From assembly GCF_964340395.1 (NCBI RefSeq), contig NC_135565.1:18255209-18319208 (forward strand): DNA of 64,000 nucleotides, in the 5' to 3' direction. Source of the DNA: Glandiceps talaboti. Lineage: Eukaryota; Hemichordata; Enteropneusta; Spengelidae. Below, in pieces: positions 1 to 12,812 of this stretch (position 1 is its first letter; each line of letters opens with the position of its first letter). Position numbers and translations under genes: made by a program. The notes under the pieces were generated by a model. The model did not search any database, was not told where the DNA came from, and saw nothing but the letters and a program-made list of their open reading frames with translations.

Positions 1-563
1 GCGAAAAGCAGAAGTACTGTAATATATGCTGATGTATACATATTTTAGTAGTCGTTATAAAAACATTCATAGGGTTGTGATTACATTTTGGAATTTGGCA
101 ATAAAGTATATTTTCCTCAAGATAAAATTTTGGGTGTTTCCTTTCTAAAACGTGATTGGAACTCATAATGATATATCTATTGTTCTATCTGGTTGTATCT
201 GTGTACACAAACCCTCAAATGATTGATCATCACTGACAGCAGTTGTTAACATGACCCTAAATATGGTAGGTTGACATAACTGTGTATAATAGATTGAGTG
301 TCATTTCCTGTTCATTGTCAATTGATAATTTTGCAACCATTAAATAGACAAACCTGGTAGCATGGCATTTGAACGATTCTTATCAAAGGATTGTCAGAGG
401 TAAAACAGTACTGCTATGCGATTGAATAATGCCAACAAAAATTAACCTACGTTCAGGAAACCTTCAATGTAATTAAACATGGTTGAATTAAGGTGCTTAT
501 AATTCATATAAAATGCTTTCCTGAGAAGTATATGATTAGACAAGTACCTACATTGCACTATTT

Positions 564-708
564 TTAATTCGATACATTTTAATATTCAAAAACATGACAT
601 ATGCAATGTCATGTCCTCAGGGGTTATGTAAAAAGGGCTGATATATGAAAACTTTGAATGCACATGTACTATATGATGCCCAAACCAAGCGATTAATTCT
701 CTATTGAA
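564..708 (+). repeat. Direct repeat copy 1
   Basis: Begins TTAATTCGATACATTTTAA and ends near GATTAATTCTC. It is matched in the same orientation by 1075-1234, with small indels. Both copies share the core ACTTTGAATGCA followed by TGTACTATAT. It may be a diverged segmental duplication or two copies of an unknown short repeat. Confidence 0.65.
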
Positions 709-1074
709 AGGTTGACATGTGGGTGCCATCAACTTTATGTTACCACAGCCTAAAATAGTAACTAATAGAAGTGCATTTGCATAAAACACAGAAAACGTCG
801 ATTGTTATAAAACCCTGCCCACTCGATGAACTACAGTCCATGTCTAAAATAAATCCCCACATATAAAGTTATATTGTTCTCTGATTTCTCAAAATATCAA
901 CAAATTAAAAATTGATATTATTGGTCGAAGGTTTTAATCAACTGCCATATGTTGCTGAATACCGTGCTAAAGCTTAATTCATTGAAACCAGAGAAATGAA
1001 GAAAACAGTAGCTTTAATACATCTTAAATACATTTATATATAGTATACATTTATGATCACACCACCATAGGCTG

Positions 1075-1234
1075 TTAATTCGATACATTTAAAATTCAAA
1101 ACTCACTATAAATAGCATATACAATGTCATTTCCTAAGGGTTTATGTTGTAAAAGGGTCTGATATAATTTATGGTAACTTTGAATGCATATGTACTATAT
1201 TATGCCCAGACCGATTAATTCTCACTGTATTGAA
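1075..1234 (+). repeat. Direct repeat copy 2
   Basis: Diverged copy of 564-708, about 90 bases upstream of the gene A start codon. It carries a short insertion (CACTATAAATAG) that the first copy lacks. Confidence 0.65.
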
Positions 1235-1322
1235 TAAAACCAGCCTCTCACCAGTCATCACCATAAGTATATATACACTATGACGATGACGTTAGCTACA
1301 GGGCCAAACGAATTTAGATTTA

Positions 1323-1879
1323 ATGATGAGCATGGCAATTATGAAAAATACCCTCTTCACAATGTACTATTTTATTTACTCCTTTATTCCTAAAGTGCTG
1401 ACAACAGATCGAACTGGACAATCGCACCAAGACACAGAATTTGAATTACAGAAAAGAACTATATACCAGACTCCAGAGCCATGTGAGGTTAGTCACTTTT
1501 GAACTTTGACCTCAGTTACAGACAATGTCAGAGGCTAAATCTGTGACATATTGTATGTATTTACAAACGTATATATCATTACTGGCTGGTCCAGTTTCCT
1601 CGCCATGATTTATTATCAAGCAATATATGCATTATATCTGTGAAAACTTTTCCAATTGTCTTTGAGAACATGATCTTTAGGATTATACTTCCCATGATTC
1701 ATGAGTCAATTTGGCTGATATCATTTAGCGTAATCTTGAGAACTTTTCATTCACAAAAGATAAGATAAATTATATATCATTGTCAAGAGGTCAGAAGAGT
1801 TAAGGTATTATGCAAATTATATAAGAAAAGTGATAAGTAGGAAAGATGGTGGTGGTAGTGGTGGTGGTGGTGGTGGTGG

Positions 1880-1918
<39 letters not shown>

Positions 1919-2026
1919 GAAAAGCGACAATAATGATGAAGATGATGATGTTGTTGGTTTGATGCTGGTTCTTCAAGTTGTCGTCGTCGTCGTCATCGTT
2001 GTTGTTCTTGTTACTGCTGTTGTTTA

Positions 2027-2075
<49 letters not shown>

Positions 2076-3843
2076 GGTATTGATATTTTTGCCCAGGTGT
2101 TGGGTTGTAGTACCATTGATTTAACCTTGTAGTGTTCGTAAGAATTGAATGTTACCTGTTTTTCTAATAACATACGTTCAACTTGTTTTCTTTCAGACTA
2201 TTCATGTTATGTTGTGTGTGATGGATGTGGAGTCGATCCGGTCTCTGAGTATTCTTATCAAGGCAGTTCTTTTTAATCGAATCAATCCAATTCAATTTCA
2301 TTTAGTTGTGAATGACAAACAGGTTAATGCAACACTTCATACATTGTTTTCAACATGGCGGCTACCTCAAGGTGAGAGATATTGTAATAATACCCAGTTA
2401 AATCAATATTGTATCAAGTGTCAACCTCGTATGGGGCGAGATCAATAGTTCAATGTAGGCTACAAAACTATTTTTTTTTACTTTGGTGGTGGAGAGTGGG
2501 GATTTGAACCGTTTTATTTTTCATCCTACAAAAACGATTTCACTTTTAAGTAATCTGTACCTTGTAAATACCAATATTTTTTGTTTTATCTCTTTTAAAG
2601 TCAGGAAATAAAAGAAGTTTCGCTATAGTGAATGCGTGACACTAAAATAAGTGTTAACGAAAGAACTATTTTTCCTCACTACATACTGGCTTTTTATTTA
2701 TAGCATTGCATATTACTACATACTGGCTTTGTATTCATAGCACTACATACTACTTCATACTGGCTTTGTATTCATAGCACTACATACTACTACATACTGG
2801 CTTTGTATTCATAGCACTACATACTACTACATACTGGCTTTTTATTTATAGCACTACATACTACTACATACTGGCTTTTTTATTTATAACACTACATACT
2901 ACTACATACTGATTTGAAATCGAGTCTGAAATATTTTCAATTTTAGCCAATTTAGTTAGGGGGAGGCTGAGGCCTAACTAAAAGAATTTAGTTTTACATC
3001 CTACATTGAACTATTGATGTCGCCCCTAATAAGGACGAGATGCAGGTGCATGGATGATTAACAATGACCAACCTGACCTATTCTAAAATGAACGAGTCAA
3101 AATAAGTAATGATGATAATTACCTAAAACTAGATATTTCCATAAAGATAATTATGTCAATATTATTGTCATGTTTTGTGCATTATTACACTGATCCAAAA
3201 TGGATTTATTTGGAGGAATGAAAACTTTTTTCTATATTTTAATTCAAAATGATTTGTAAACATAACTTGCCAATATGCTTTTATTACTAATGATTTTAGG
3301 TGTTGTAGATTCTTTGGATTCGAACAAAAACTTTTTTTTTCTTTCCAGTAAGAAGGAAATAGTGAGGTACCATGATTATAGAACTAATAAGTTGGGTCTG
3401 CTCTTAGAATGTGTGTGAAACTATCATACTATGACATCGTCTTCCATTTTCATTCTGTTTATATTGTAATCAATAACAGTTACCAAATGTTTTTTTTTCA
3501 TTTTTATAGCGGATGTAAATATATATTCTCCTGAACAGTTTTCTGGTCTCATAAAAAGTGATGCAAGACCTTTCACAAAGGTAAGAACTAGAACATTACA
3601 ATTCTCATCAATTATTAAAATATATATGTATTATATCTATGTTTATTGAAACTGTTCAAAATAAAAGGGGTTTATTAGCGGGAGACATCAACACATAATC
3701 TTCAGATCTTTACGATCAACATAATCATTGAAAACCCTCCTTCTTCCCTCATATGCTTATTGCTCCACCTCCTAGGCCTCCTCCTCCTCCTCCTCCTCCT
3801 CCTCCTCCTCATCATCATCATCATCTTCTTCTTCTTCTTCTTC

Positions 3844-3891
<48 letters not shown>

Positions 3892-3912
3892 GCTAACACC
3901 ACCACCACCACC

Positions 3913-3962
<50 letters not shown>

Positions 3963-5868
3963 AAAACAAAGACAGCAACAACAAAAACAACATATTAAAA
4001 ATATAGTATTTTATGCAAATTATTATAATGATAATCAATATTGTTAATATCATCATGACTGTCTATTTATCTATATATTCATGTTTTGTTCATAGTTTGT
4101 AATTTATCATTTTAAAAACTTAATGATATCAAAATTGAATAATTCAAATACTCCAATACTTGGTTTCCTTACACAGTTGATATTGACAGAAGCACGAACT
4201 CTCTTTACAACTGATCCGTATATATTTTGGAATGAAATCTATCATTTTGAAGCCAGTGAGTTTATTGGATTAGTAGGAACATTATGGGATGCTAACCCAT
4301 ACAGTCGTGGACTAATGCTGATGGATTTAGAAAAGATGGAAAGACAAAGAAAGCTAAATGTTCTACAAGATATTGCCATGGAAACGAAACCCGGTGGAAA
4401 AGCAGCTACTGAAAAATCAGCTATGAAAGTAAGAATATATTATTAAGCTTACATTTATCTTTACATTTATTTTTGAGAAAGGAAACAATTGAATATCTTA
4501 TAGCTTCTGAATACGGAACTTGCAAACCCGCCATGTTGATTGAATGTTGCATCATGGGAAATGGGATAATAATTGCTAATCAATTAGTATTGTAAACAAT
4601 TTTGTTACATTGTTTGTAACCACAGATAATCAATTCATAGTTACCCTGACCATTGTGGGAGGTTTATTGTATCTGTAGCTCCAGATTAGGTATTACGATG
4701 GCCACAGATAATCCCACAGTCCTTTGCCGATGAGCATGCTCAGTCTGGATTGCAAGTTCCCTTTTGACTAAAACGTATAAATATTTCAGAATTGGTGCAC
4801 CTTTTCTCTTTAAAGACTGACACCCTATATTTAGAGTCTCAGTGCATAATATTTTATAATGACCTTTAGGGATTTAATTATATTATATACCTGATAAGAT
4901 AATACTTTATTTGATCCCTAAAAGGGTCATAATAAAATAGTTACTCGAAACCAAGTCATGACCACTGAAAACTGTTTGTATGACGGTATATGTTGTTACT
5001 CTGTATACAGTGACTTATTTTAGTTGTGTAAATGTTGTTACAACAATTGTCCTTTTCTTACAGAAACTTTGGAAATCGTTCTTAGAAGATGAAAATAGGG
5101 TGATACACTTGTTACCATGTTATTGGTATATTGAAACAACATTTAGGGTATGTTACAATCATGTTTTACCTTTAACAATGAAAGGCTTAAATACCAATCT
5201 TTACATGGTTGATTGCTCCTTGAAAACATAATCTATTTTAAGCAACGTTGCTCTACAACCCGACCGACCCCCCACCACCACCCGACAAAACACGTCACAG
5301 TTCACACTTTATGCTAGTTCTCATTGCATGTTCGTGCTTAATGCATTATACACTGACGAGAAATAAGGCAACGGTCATGCAAGTGATTTATATTCTTATA
5401 CCAAGTATGTTTTGAGAAACATTTGTAATGACCGACTAACCTTTACAAATTTAGGTATGGCACTTTGGCTTTAAAGGACTTAATTACCTCTAAAGATAAA
5501 TCTACATATACAGTTTTAAACGTAGTACTACGCACAAGTATATAATTTTATACTACTACCTTCTAAAACAAATTCAATTGGAGTATTCAGTCGAAATTTT
5601 AATTTATTGTATTTCCACAGTGTTTTGATAAAGTATCAGAGGTACTCAGTTTTAATACCAAGACAGTTATAGAAGAAGACGGTCAAATGGGATTTGAAAG
5701 ACGTCTTTATTTCAAGACAATGCTGTACAGTTTACAAGATTTGGATGGTAATTTGCTACGTAATAGAAATATGTCTTGTAACATACCATTGGAAAGACAG
5801 AAACACACGCCAAAAATACAGGAAGACGTCGTACAACAGGTATTTTCAAATTGGACTAGTTCTTACCG

Positions 5869-5942
<74 letters not shown>

Positions 5943-8900
5943 ATATATATATCAGCACCTTGAGCGGATTTGAAATACTCCAAAAATATTTCGAGTGTTA
6001 CTGCAACAAACAACAAACAAGTCGGTTATATGTGTTGTGTTATGTTATGTTGTGTGGTGTGGTGTGGTGTGGTGTAGTATGATGGGATGGGATGTGGTGT
6101 GGTGTGGTGTGGTGTAGTGTGATGGGATGGGGTGTGGTTTGGTGTGGTGTGGTGTGATGTATTGTGTTTCGTTCTATTGCGTCGTGGTGTATAATGTTTT
6201 GTTTTACACCTTTGTGTTATTGTTTTCGATAGGGCGAAAGGCTACTTACTACCATTAATTACTTGATATATTCTATAAAAAATGTAAAATGTGTTATAGT
6301 GTTAAATCGCTCTAATAATGTAATTTATGTAACTTAGCTCATATCATTTATATATGAAAATTTCTTTCTGTGGTTTCGGTCACAAAAATAAAATTCAAAT
6401 AAATGAAAGATATACAAAATAGAAATTTTCAGGAAAATCAATTTTCATAATACATGTTATTTTACAGAAAGTTGGTCGACGAGATTTGAAAGTTGTGTGT
6501 GCTGACTTCTATAAACGGGAACAGCTGGTACTAAGAACTCATACATTCTTTGTTGGAAATCTGCCTGTACGTATATTGTATACAAAACTCATTTATCATT
6601 TATGGACCTTCATAATATCATGACACACATGACATCCCTATTAAAATGGAGACGACAATTGCTGGGAAGTATACCAATTCAAAGCTTATCACGTGAATGA
6701 GTTGTTGGAGGAACGTTGGAGACTTCCTGTTCAGAAATCTGCCAAATTTTTACCAGTGTCATCTCTGGGAAAAATAAACTCCTTAATTAAATGACAATAT
6801 TATATATTAGTACCATTCTATTTTATACATAACATGTTATTTCAGCAAACATCTTTTCATGTTTCCATAACATTTTCAATAAATTACTTTGAATACTTCA
6901 TTCTCATGGAAAATTCACAGTAATAAACTTCTTCCATTTTCTCAAACGAGTTAAACATAGAGAAAACTACTGGGGGATAAGCCAGGCAAAATGACCACCT
7001 AAGGTTCTGATTTCTTTGGCGATGACACCAAAATTATGTATTGTTTATAAAATTGCCATAGTTACGATCATTACTTTAGGAAGAGTGACTTTTAATATGA
7101 CTTTGTGTTACAGCAAGTATAGGGAAAAAAATCACCATTTATTTTAAATTATGTTTTTTGACAGGAGGAAACAGCACCAAATGACGTCACATTAGCTTTA
7201 CAAACAGACTTTGATCGATTGATTCAAATGTTGGAATTAGTGTCAATATATTGGACAGGTGAGTTAGAACATAATCATGAGATTGAATCGAAGTATCGTT
7301 ATTGAAAGAATTAGATGTCATTCCCCAATACTCGTCTTCGTTCAGCAAAAGAAAAAACGAGTGACCTAAGGGGGCTATGTCACTACGAGTCGATAGACGA
7401 GTAGTTTCAACCCTAATGTCAAGAGTATTTTCCGGCTGAATGAAGAAAAATATTTTTAGAATATTGGAGAGATAATTATATATATTGGAGAGATAATTAT
7501 ACCAGCAGCAGTAAGGGAAAATAGGGGAAATAATTGTAATTTTGAACATTTTGACTAATATTTCGAACACAGCAGAATAGTGACATAGACGTGCGTTGTC
7601 GTAAGATAGAAAGACCAGAGTATACAAGCCATATCTGTTGTTCTAAATGACTCGTGCATGGTGTAATGTATCTCAAACATCTTTATATCCATATCGAATA
7701 TTTAGAAAATTATGCAACCAACTGTTACTTCAGATTATAATAATGACAACTGTGCGATAACTGTGGTTCAAACCTTAGTAACATAGAGATGGGTACGCTT
7801 ACTAAGGATATCATCAAAATAAACAAAACAAAGATTAATTTAATTAAAATAGATTCTCAGTCAATAAATCATATCAGTCACTGACAAGTCCATAACCATT
7901 CCATAAACATCTACCAATTATGTAACCGTCAGTGTGCCAGCAAATTCGATTGTTTTTTTTTTAGGTTTACTTAATTAATGACAACACATTATAATTACAA
8001 TCATCCATAATCAGCGACATACAGTTCTGTATTTTTTCTATATTCTGTTATACATTATACTATAGGTCCGATAAGTATAGCTGTGTATGCAAATGATCGC
8101 CAGGCCCATGATGTACTCAAGTTCGTAACTGAATCACGAACTTTAAGATCACGACAAGACATTGCAGTCCACATTGGTTTTCATGACAGAGAATTGGTAA
8201 GTCTTAATGTTATAGACTAGAACGTAAGATAGTTCATGTGATTTTTTTGGTGGGGGGGGGGGTGTAATATGAATACTCTTATATGTTGGTATCATATATG
8301 TTATACTAAACATTAACAAGAATGGATTAATATACAGATTGATACAATAACGTATGCGAGATTGTCATTTTCGTAGCTAGTATATCATATTTTTGGAGAT
8401 CATCATTAAAATCTAGTTGTTTTGTTTTGCGATTAGAGGAGCATACGTGGTATTTTGAGTCATTTTGCTAAGGACATGACGTATCTAGTATGTTGCTACT
8501 TTTTACAGAAACAATACCCCTTTAATCACATGAGGAATATTGCACTGAAAGAAGTAAGGACACCTTTCATTTACATTAGTGAGATTGACTTCCTTTATAA
8601 ACCCACCACATATGAAGACCTCAGGTATGTACATGACGGTCCATTGATTTGCAACATTGTGATTAGTGGTTCAAGTTCAATGTTACATTTCGGGTCTTAA
8701 ATCTTAAAATACTATTAGTTGTGGAATGGAACGACTATCCACGTCATTGCTTCCTAATAAGAATGGGCAAACACTTCTAATATGACTTGGATAATATAAG
8801 ATGTCCAAAACAATGCAAACACAGCTACATGAAAGCAATAAGAATATAAGGATGGCTAATTTTGCTTTCCTCTGTTACATTTTTAATTAGACATGATATC

Positions 8901-11780
8901 TTGAAGTGGCCATATGGATGAGAATTTGGTGTTTATTTTGGATTTTTATTTTATAAAACAGCTTCACTATGTTTTTCTACTTAAAAAATAATGTGAAATA
9001 ACATTTGCCAAGTCTATGTTTGCAACTCAATAAACTGCAAAAGATTAAACAATGTGTAAAATGTTTGTTATTGTATATACAATAACAAACGCACGTTTTG
9101 CATCTTTTTGCAATGTATTGAGTTATGAACATGGACTTGGTATATGTTATTTCACATTATTTTTTCAAGTAGAAAAACATGGTGAAGCTGTTTTATAAAA
9201 TAAAAATCCAAAATAAATACCAAATTCTCATCCATATGGCCACTTTGAGATTCGCATATAATGTTTTTGAAGAGTCTTTATTACCAATGAGTAGAGAACA
9301 CAAAGGTTGATGACAAATTCGGTTTGATTGGTTTAGATCTCAAAACGGGGCTGTGATATAGTAACTTGAGAAGCCAAAGTTCAGAGTGAGATGAGTGAAA
9401 TGGTTGCCGGCCATGCACACTAGTAATGTCACTATGGCTACATCCAACTTTTTTATACTCTCGATCTCTACGACAATTTCAACCAATTTGCAAATATCAA
9501 TAACAAAGATATTGACACTGAAGGAGTTTACATCATTTTCTTAGATCTACCAGATCCTATTACTGATTACCAATCATCCATTATGTTCATTAAAGTGATG
9601 TATAGTTCGACCCCCCCCCCCCTCCCCTATCTGCACATGATCGAGAACGTATTGTAGCCATATATGGAGAAATGACATGGAGACAAACGAATATTAATTC
9701 TGTTATATTTAATGTAAACCGGCGAAACATATTTTCTTTTATCGATGTTCCTTAGATCGATAAATCAATTTACAATTGATATCATTATTGAATTCCTGTT
9801 ATGTTCACAGACGTCGACTTAACTATTTACTGAAATCAGAAGAAACTGGTAACCAGGTAAGGTACACTTTAAGAATATAATGGTCTCACAAATCTAAATT
9901 TGTCAAGCCTTTTATTAACTAACGAATCTAAGAAGTGTCAGTGATTCTTGTGAAGGTAATCCAATCGTAATGAATGAGTGTTCTGCATGTATAGATCTGT
10001 GTGGTTCATACCCATATTTGACACGTTCTTATTGATAAATAAGAACGGATTATATTCGACATAATCCTGAGTAATATATGCATATTGCAGACGATAACAG
10101 TTAAAACAGTTCATAACACATATTTGATTTGTAGGCTATTGTTGTTCCTGCTTTTGAGACAGATAATCTAAACCTGTCATATGTCCCAAAGAACAAGAAC
10201 GAACTCGTACGATTTTATTCAGAAAACAAGCTACGATTTTTCCAGTAAGTATGTTTTATAATTCTTCTTAATTAAATCCACATTACACACAATAACTACT
10301 ATGGCTGTATGAGAGTTGACCGCCAAGAATAACGTCATCTCTTTCAAGCAATTCAAACGTTTGAAAAAAGGCCAGCTGTTGTATGAAACAAATCGAACGT
10401 TATCGCATTAGTGTTATCTTATCAGTGGAGCCATGAGGATTACATCGGATTTCCTTTTGTGATCAGAACCAACCTTTTCGAAAAGCTCTGCCAGGCAACA
10501 GTTTTTCACGCCTAAATTGTAAACCTTTTTTTCTAAGTGTCCCTTTAACTCATTTATGCAAATACACAGAAGAGAACAAGTTAATAAATCATATGTACGA
10601 CTAAATAATCTCTTTGAAACATACCATAAATAGAATATACAGTTTATATTCAATCAGGCTGTTACACTTTCATTTTGTCTAGATTTTTAAAAATATTATA
10701 CCATAAATAGAGTAACGAATGTTTCTTTGCAGTTCTTTAGATTTTGCCAAAGGCCACGAAGCAACCAATTTTACAAGATGGACGAATACAAATGCACCAT
10801 ATTCGGTAAATGGTTATGTTTATTGCTATCAAAACAACGAATGATAATCATAGCAATATTGAAAACATAGAGTACACGTTTGTTCCAGACAGATACACTG
10901 ATAGATTTTGATTTAAATATTGAATACATGCTTCGATGCAAATACGTAGATGCAACAAAGACTGTAGCCTAAAGCGGTGGCAAACGCTTGAACCAATCGG
11001 GAACTAAATCTCGCATTCAGTGTTCAACCGCTGTAGTTCTGATAATTATGTTTTCTCCATTTTACAGGTAAACTGGCAGCTAGGCTATGAACCTTACCTT
11101 GTTCTCAGTAAGGCTGGACTTCCAGAATTTCCTCTTTTATTTTCGGGAATGGGAAGAGATAAAATTATTTACACTCAAATGCTAAAAGTTCTTGGGTAAG
11201 CAGTTGGATTTGTATAGTTCTTGTTTGCTTAATTGTCACAGACATATTGTAGAACTGTTTCAAAACAATACTAAATGTGTTACTTACATTTGTTGCTAAC
11301 CTGATTGTGTGACCTCTATATGTAGGCATGATTTGATAACCTAAAGCTGGTAATACAAGTTATTACAAGTTTTAATATTCACTGTAAAATCATTATCTAA
11401 TGTTAACTAATAGACCTACCGAGACTAACACATACATTATCGTTTTTTTCAGTTACAGCCTATCTGTGTCTCCAAATACCTTCATGGTACATATGCCTCA
11501 TTGGCCAAGTTCAAGTAAAAAGTTATGGTCAGCGGATGCAAACTATAGATGGTAAGTCAGTACAAGGTTAAATACAGAATGTGAATATGTCAGCTGATGT
11601 GATATAAATATTGTCTGCTGTAGATGTGTTCACTTAAATGTCGAATAAACAGAAGACAAGAAGAGGATTTAGAATAATTCCGAACTGAGTAGTTATGACG
11701 TCACTATTCAACACAAACAGAATAGATACACTAACTTGATATTGAAAATACGGATTATAATAGTTGAGAGTAATTCACTC

Positions 11781-11816
<36 letters not shown>

Positions 11817-11840
11817 TATTGTTGCTGCTGTTATTATTAT

Positions 11841-11874
<34 letters not shown>

Positions 11875-11988
11875 ATTTTTTCTCTTCCTTCTGTATTCTG
11901 TAGGTGTGTTTATCGCTTAACGTCAAGATTTCTGAAAACGTTCATGGAAGAAAATAGACAAACAGAAGTAGCAGAAGGCGAGAGATGA
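1323..11988 (+). CDS. LARGE-like bifunctional glycosyltransferase, gene A (16 exons)
   Basis: Exons: 1323-1487, 2197-2371, 3510-3580, 4177-4428, 5064-5147, 5621-5839, 6468-6566, 7165-7258, 8066-8196, 8509-8624, 9811-9856, 10135-10244, 10733-10805, 11068-11195, 11453-11551, 11904-11988. All junctions are GT-AG and phases join without a break, giving 648 aa (human LARGE1 has 756). Residues 1-25 form a likely signal anchor, so a type II Golgi protein. The first, GT8-like domain starts TIHVMLCVMD (56) and shows LDGNLLR. The second, GT49-like domain (about 361 on) shows WTGPISIAVYANDRQAH, HMRNIALK, GHEATNF, GYEPY and HMPHWPS. LARGE adds alternating xylose and glucuronate to dystroglycan. Here the first DxD aligns with E142-A-R144 and the second with E455-I-D457, and about 20 residues before the first are absent, so activity is uncertain. 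ATGs at 1326 and 1332 are alternative starts. Fourteen exons correspond to gene B. Confidence 0.85.
1848..2076 (+). repeat. Compound trinucleotide microsatellite, gene A intron 1
   Basis: (GGT)n then (GAT)n to 1917, a degenerate GTC/GTT stretch, then (GTT)n at 2026-2076. The apparent Gly/Asp/Val frames are low-complexity translation, not a gene. Confidence 0.9.
2433..3026. mobile_element. Non-autonomous TIR element with minisatellite core, copy 1
   Basis: The termini are inverted repeats of about 38 bases: left 2433-2470 and right 2989-3026 share GGGGCGA, then ATCAATAGTTCAATGTAGG, then AAAACTA. The interior holds about five to six copies of a ~37-base unit (CTGGCTTTGTATTCATAGC, then CACTACATACTACTACATA) at 2680-2912. 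No transposase frame. It sits in gene A intron 2. The reverse complement of its left half and core recurs at 36690-37463. I cannot see a clear target-site duplication. Confidence 0.7.
3778..3963 (+). repeat. Compound trinucleotide microsatellite, gene A intron 3
   Basis: Blocks of (CTC)n, (ATC)n, (TTC)n, (ATC)n, (ACC)n and (AAC)n. Frames on both strands translate as homopolymers and are artefacts. Confidence 0.95.
5869..5952 (+). repeat. (TA)n(TG)n(TA)n microsatellite
   Basis: Dinucleotide array about 30 bases past the donor of gene A exon 6. The frame of exon 6 stays open through it, but the conserved GT donor at 5840 and the homologous exon in gene B place the exon end before it. Confidence 0.95.
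6031..6165 (+). repeat. Degenerate GGTGT satellite
   Basis: Pentanucleotide-like GGTGT/GTTAT/GATGG tandem tract in gene A intron 6. Confidence 0.85.
8904..9246. mobile_element. Fold-back (palindromic) element, copy 1
   Basis: Arms of about 165 bases are near-perfect inverted repeats around 9072. The left arm opens AAGTGGCCATATGGATGAGA and the right arm closes with its reverse complement. The centre reads TTGTTATTGTATATACAATAACAA. No coding capacity, so a MITE or fold-back element in gene A intron 10. A diverged relative lies at 19200-19532. Confidence 0.75.
11780..11874 (+). repeat. (TTG)n and (GAT)n microsatellites
   Basis: Two trinucleotide runs (11780-11816 and 11842-11874) just before the acceptor of the last exon of gene A. 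Confidence 0.9.
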
Positions 11989-12156
11989 CACGGACAGTCA
12001 GTTATTTCCTTCTTCATGACCGAAAATACTATCATCATAATATACTGTCTTATAACTAGACGCACATACGGGAAATCGAGTTGTGAGCTGAACCGTCCAG
12101 TTAATGCGAAAGGCAATCGGAACACACAGCTGTGACTGTTAGATGAGAATTAATGT

Positions 12157-12162
12157 AATAAA
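12157..12162 (+). terminator. Candidate poly(A) signal of gene A
   Basis: AATAAA about 170 bases past the gene A stop codon. Other AATAAA hexamers follow near 12265 and 12293, so the site used is unknown. Confidence 0.45.
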
Positions 12163-12664
12163 TATACTACAGCAAATACTATACAATTGTGACATCAATG
12201 AACCCATGTCGATCATTCAGAGAATATACAATGGTGCACCGATAGATTGACAAGGGGAAATATAAATAAATAACTGAAAACAATATATATACAAATAAAC
12301 GTATAACATCAAGTATATCAAATGGACAGGAGACTATAGCGTTGTGAACAAAATACTAAATATGGAGGTTTAAATGCGCAAACTTCCTGGATACTATTAC
12401 ATGTGTCACCACATTGAACAGCAGCACAGATCTATCTGTGTAAATTAATATCATCAGCTGAAATACAGGAAGAGTTTGTATTGAACTAAATAAGTAATAA
12501 AATTTATGTTTTGTTACAAAATAGGTACATGTTCCTGTTATATTGTTTTTATTTTTATTCCAGTGACAGCTGCACATACAAAATTTCTGATGCAATACCG
12601 TCTTAAATATAGTATATGTTTGACCTTGTGCTACTGAGGTCAATTTACCGTATCATGACATGTG

Positions 12665-12780
12665 TATGTACGTACGTACGTACGTATGTATGTATGTATG
12701 TATGTATGTATGTATGTATGTATGTATGTATGTATGTGTGTATATATGTATGTGTGTATGTATGTATGTATGTATGTATG

Positions 12781-12810
<30 letters not shown>
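12665..12810 (+). repeat. (GTAC)n(GTAT)n microsatellite
   Basis: Tetranucleotide array starting with GTAC units and continuing as GTAT. Frames on both strands are periodic Tyr/Val/Cys/Met or His/Thr/Tyr/Ile strings. Confidence 0.95.

Positions 12811-12812
<2 letters not shown>

Larger units (their letters stand above)
1..1322. other. Upstream region of gene A, no gene seen
   Basis: AT-rich DNA without a convincing coding exon. The only structure I see is a directly repeated segment (564-708 and 1075-1234). The last part should hold the promoter and 5' leader of gene A; an in-frame TAG at 1293-1295 separates it from the chosen start. Confidence 0.6.

Noticed and set aside
3702-4056. Overlapping ORFs of Met/Leu/Val/Gly/Asp/Glu runs
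   Set aside because: They are translations of the trinucleotide microsatellite on both strands.
3581-4176. A missed exon restoring the LARGE segment before the first DxD
   Set aside because: I found no acceptor-ORF-donor of suitable phase here or at 48948-49994, and both genes lack it in the same place.
7187-7627. 146-codon minus-strand ORF across gene A exon 8
   Set aside because: Antisense to a well-supported exon and its intron; no splice or start support.
10414-10653. 79-codon minus-strand ORF in gene A intron 12
   Set aside because: AT-rich intron sequence without splice or family evidence.
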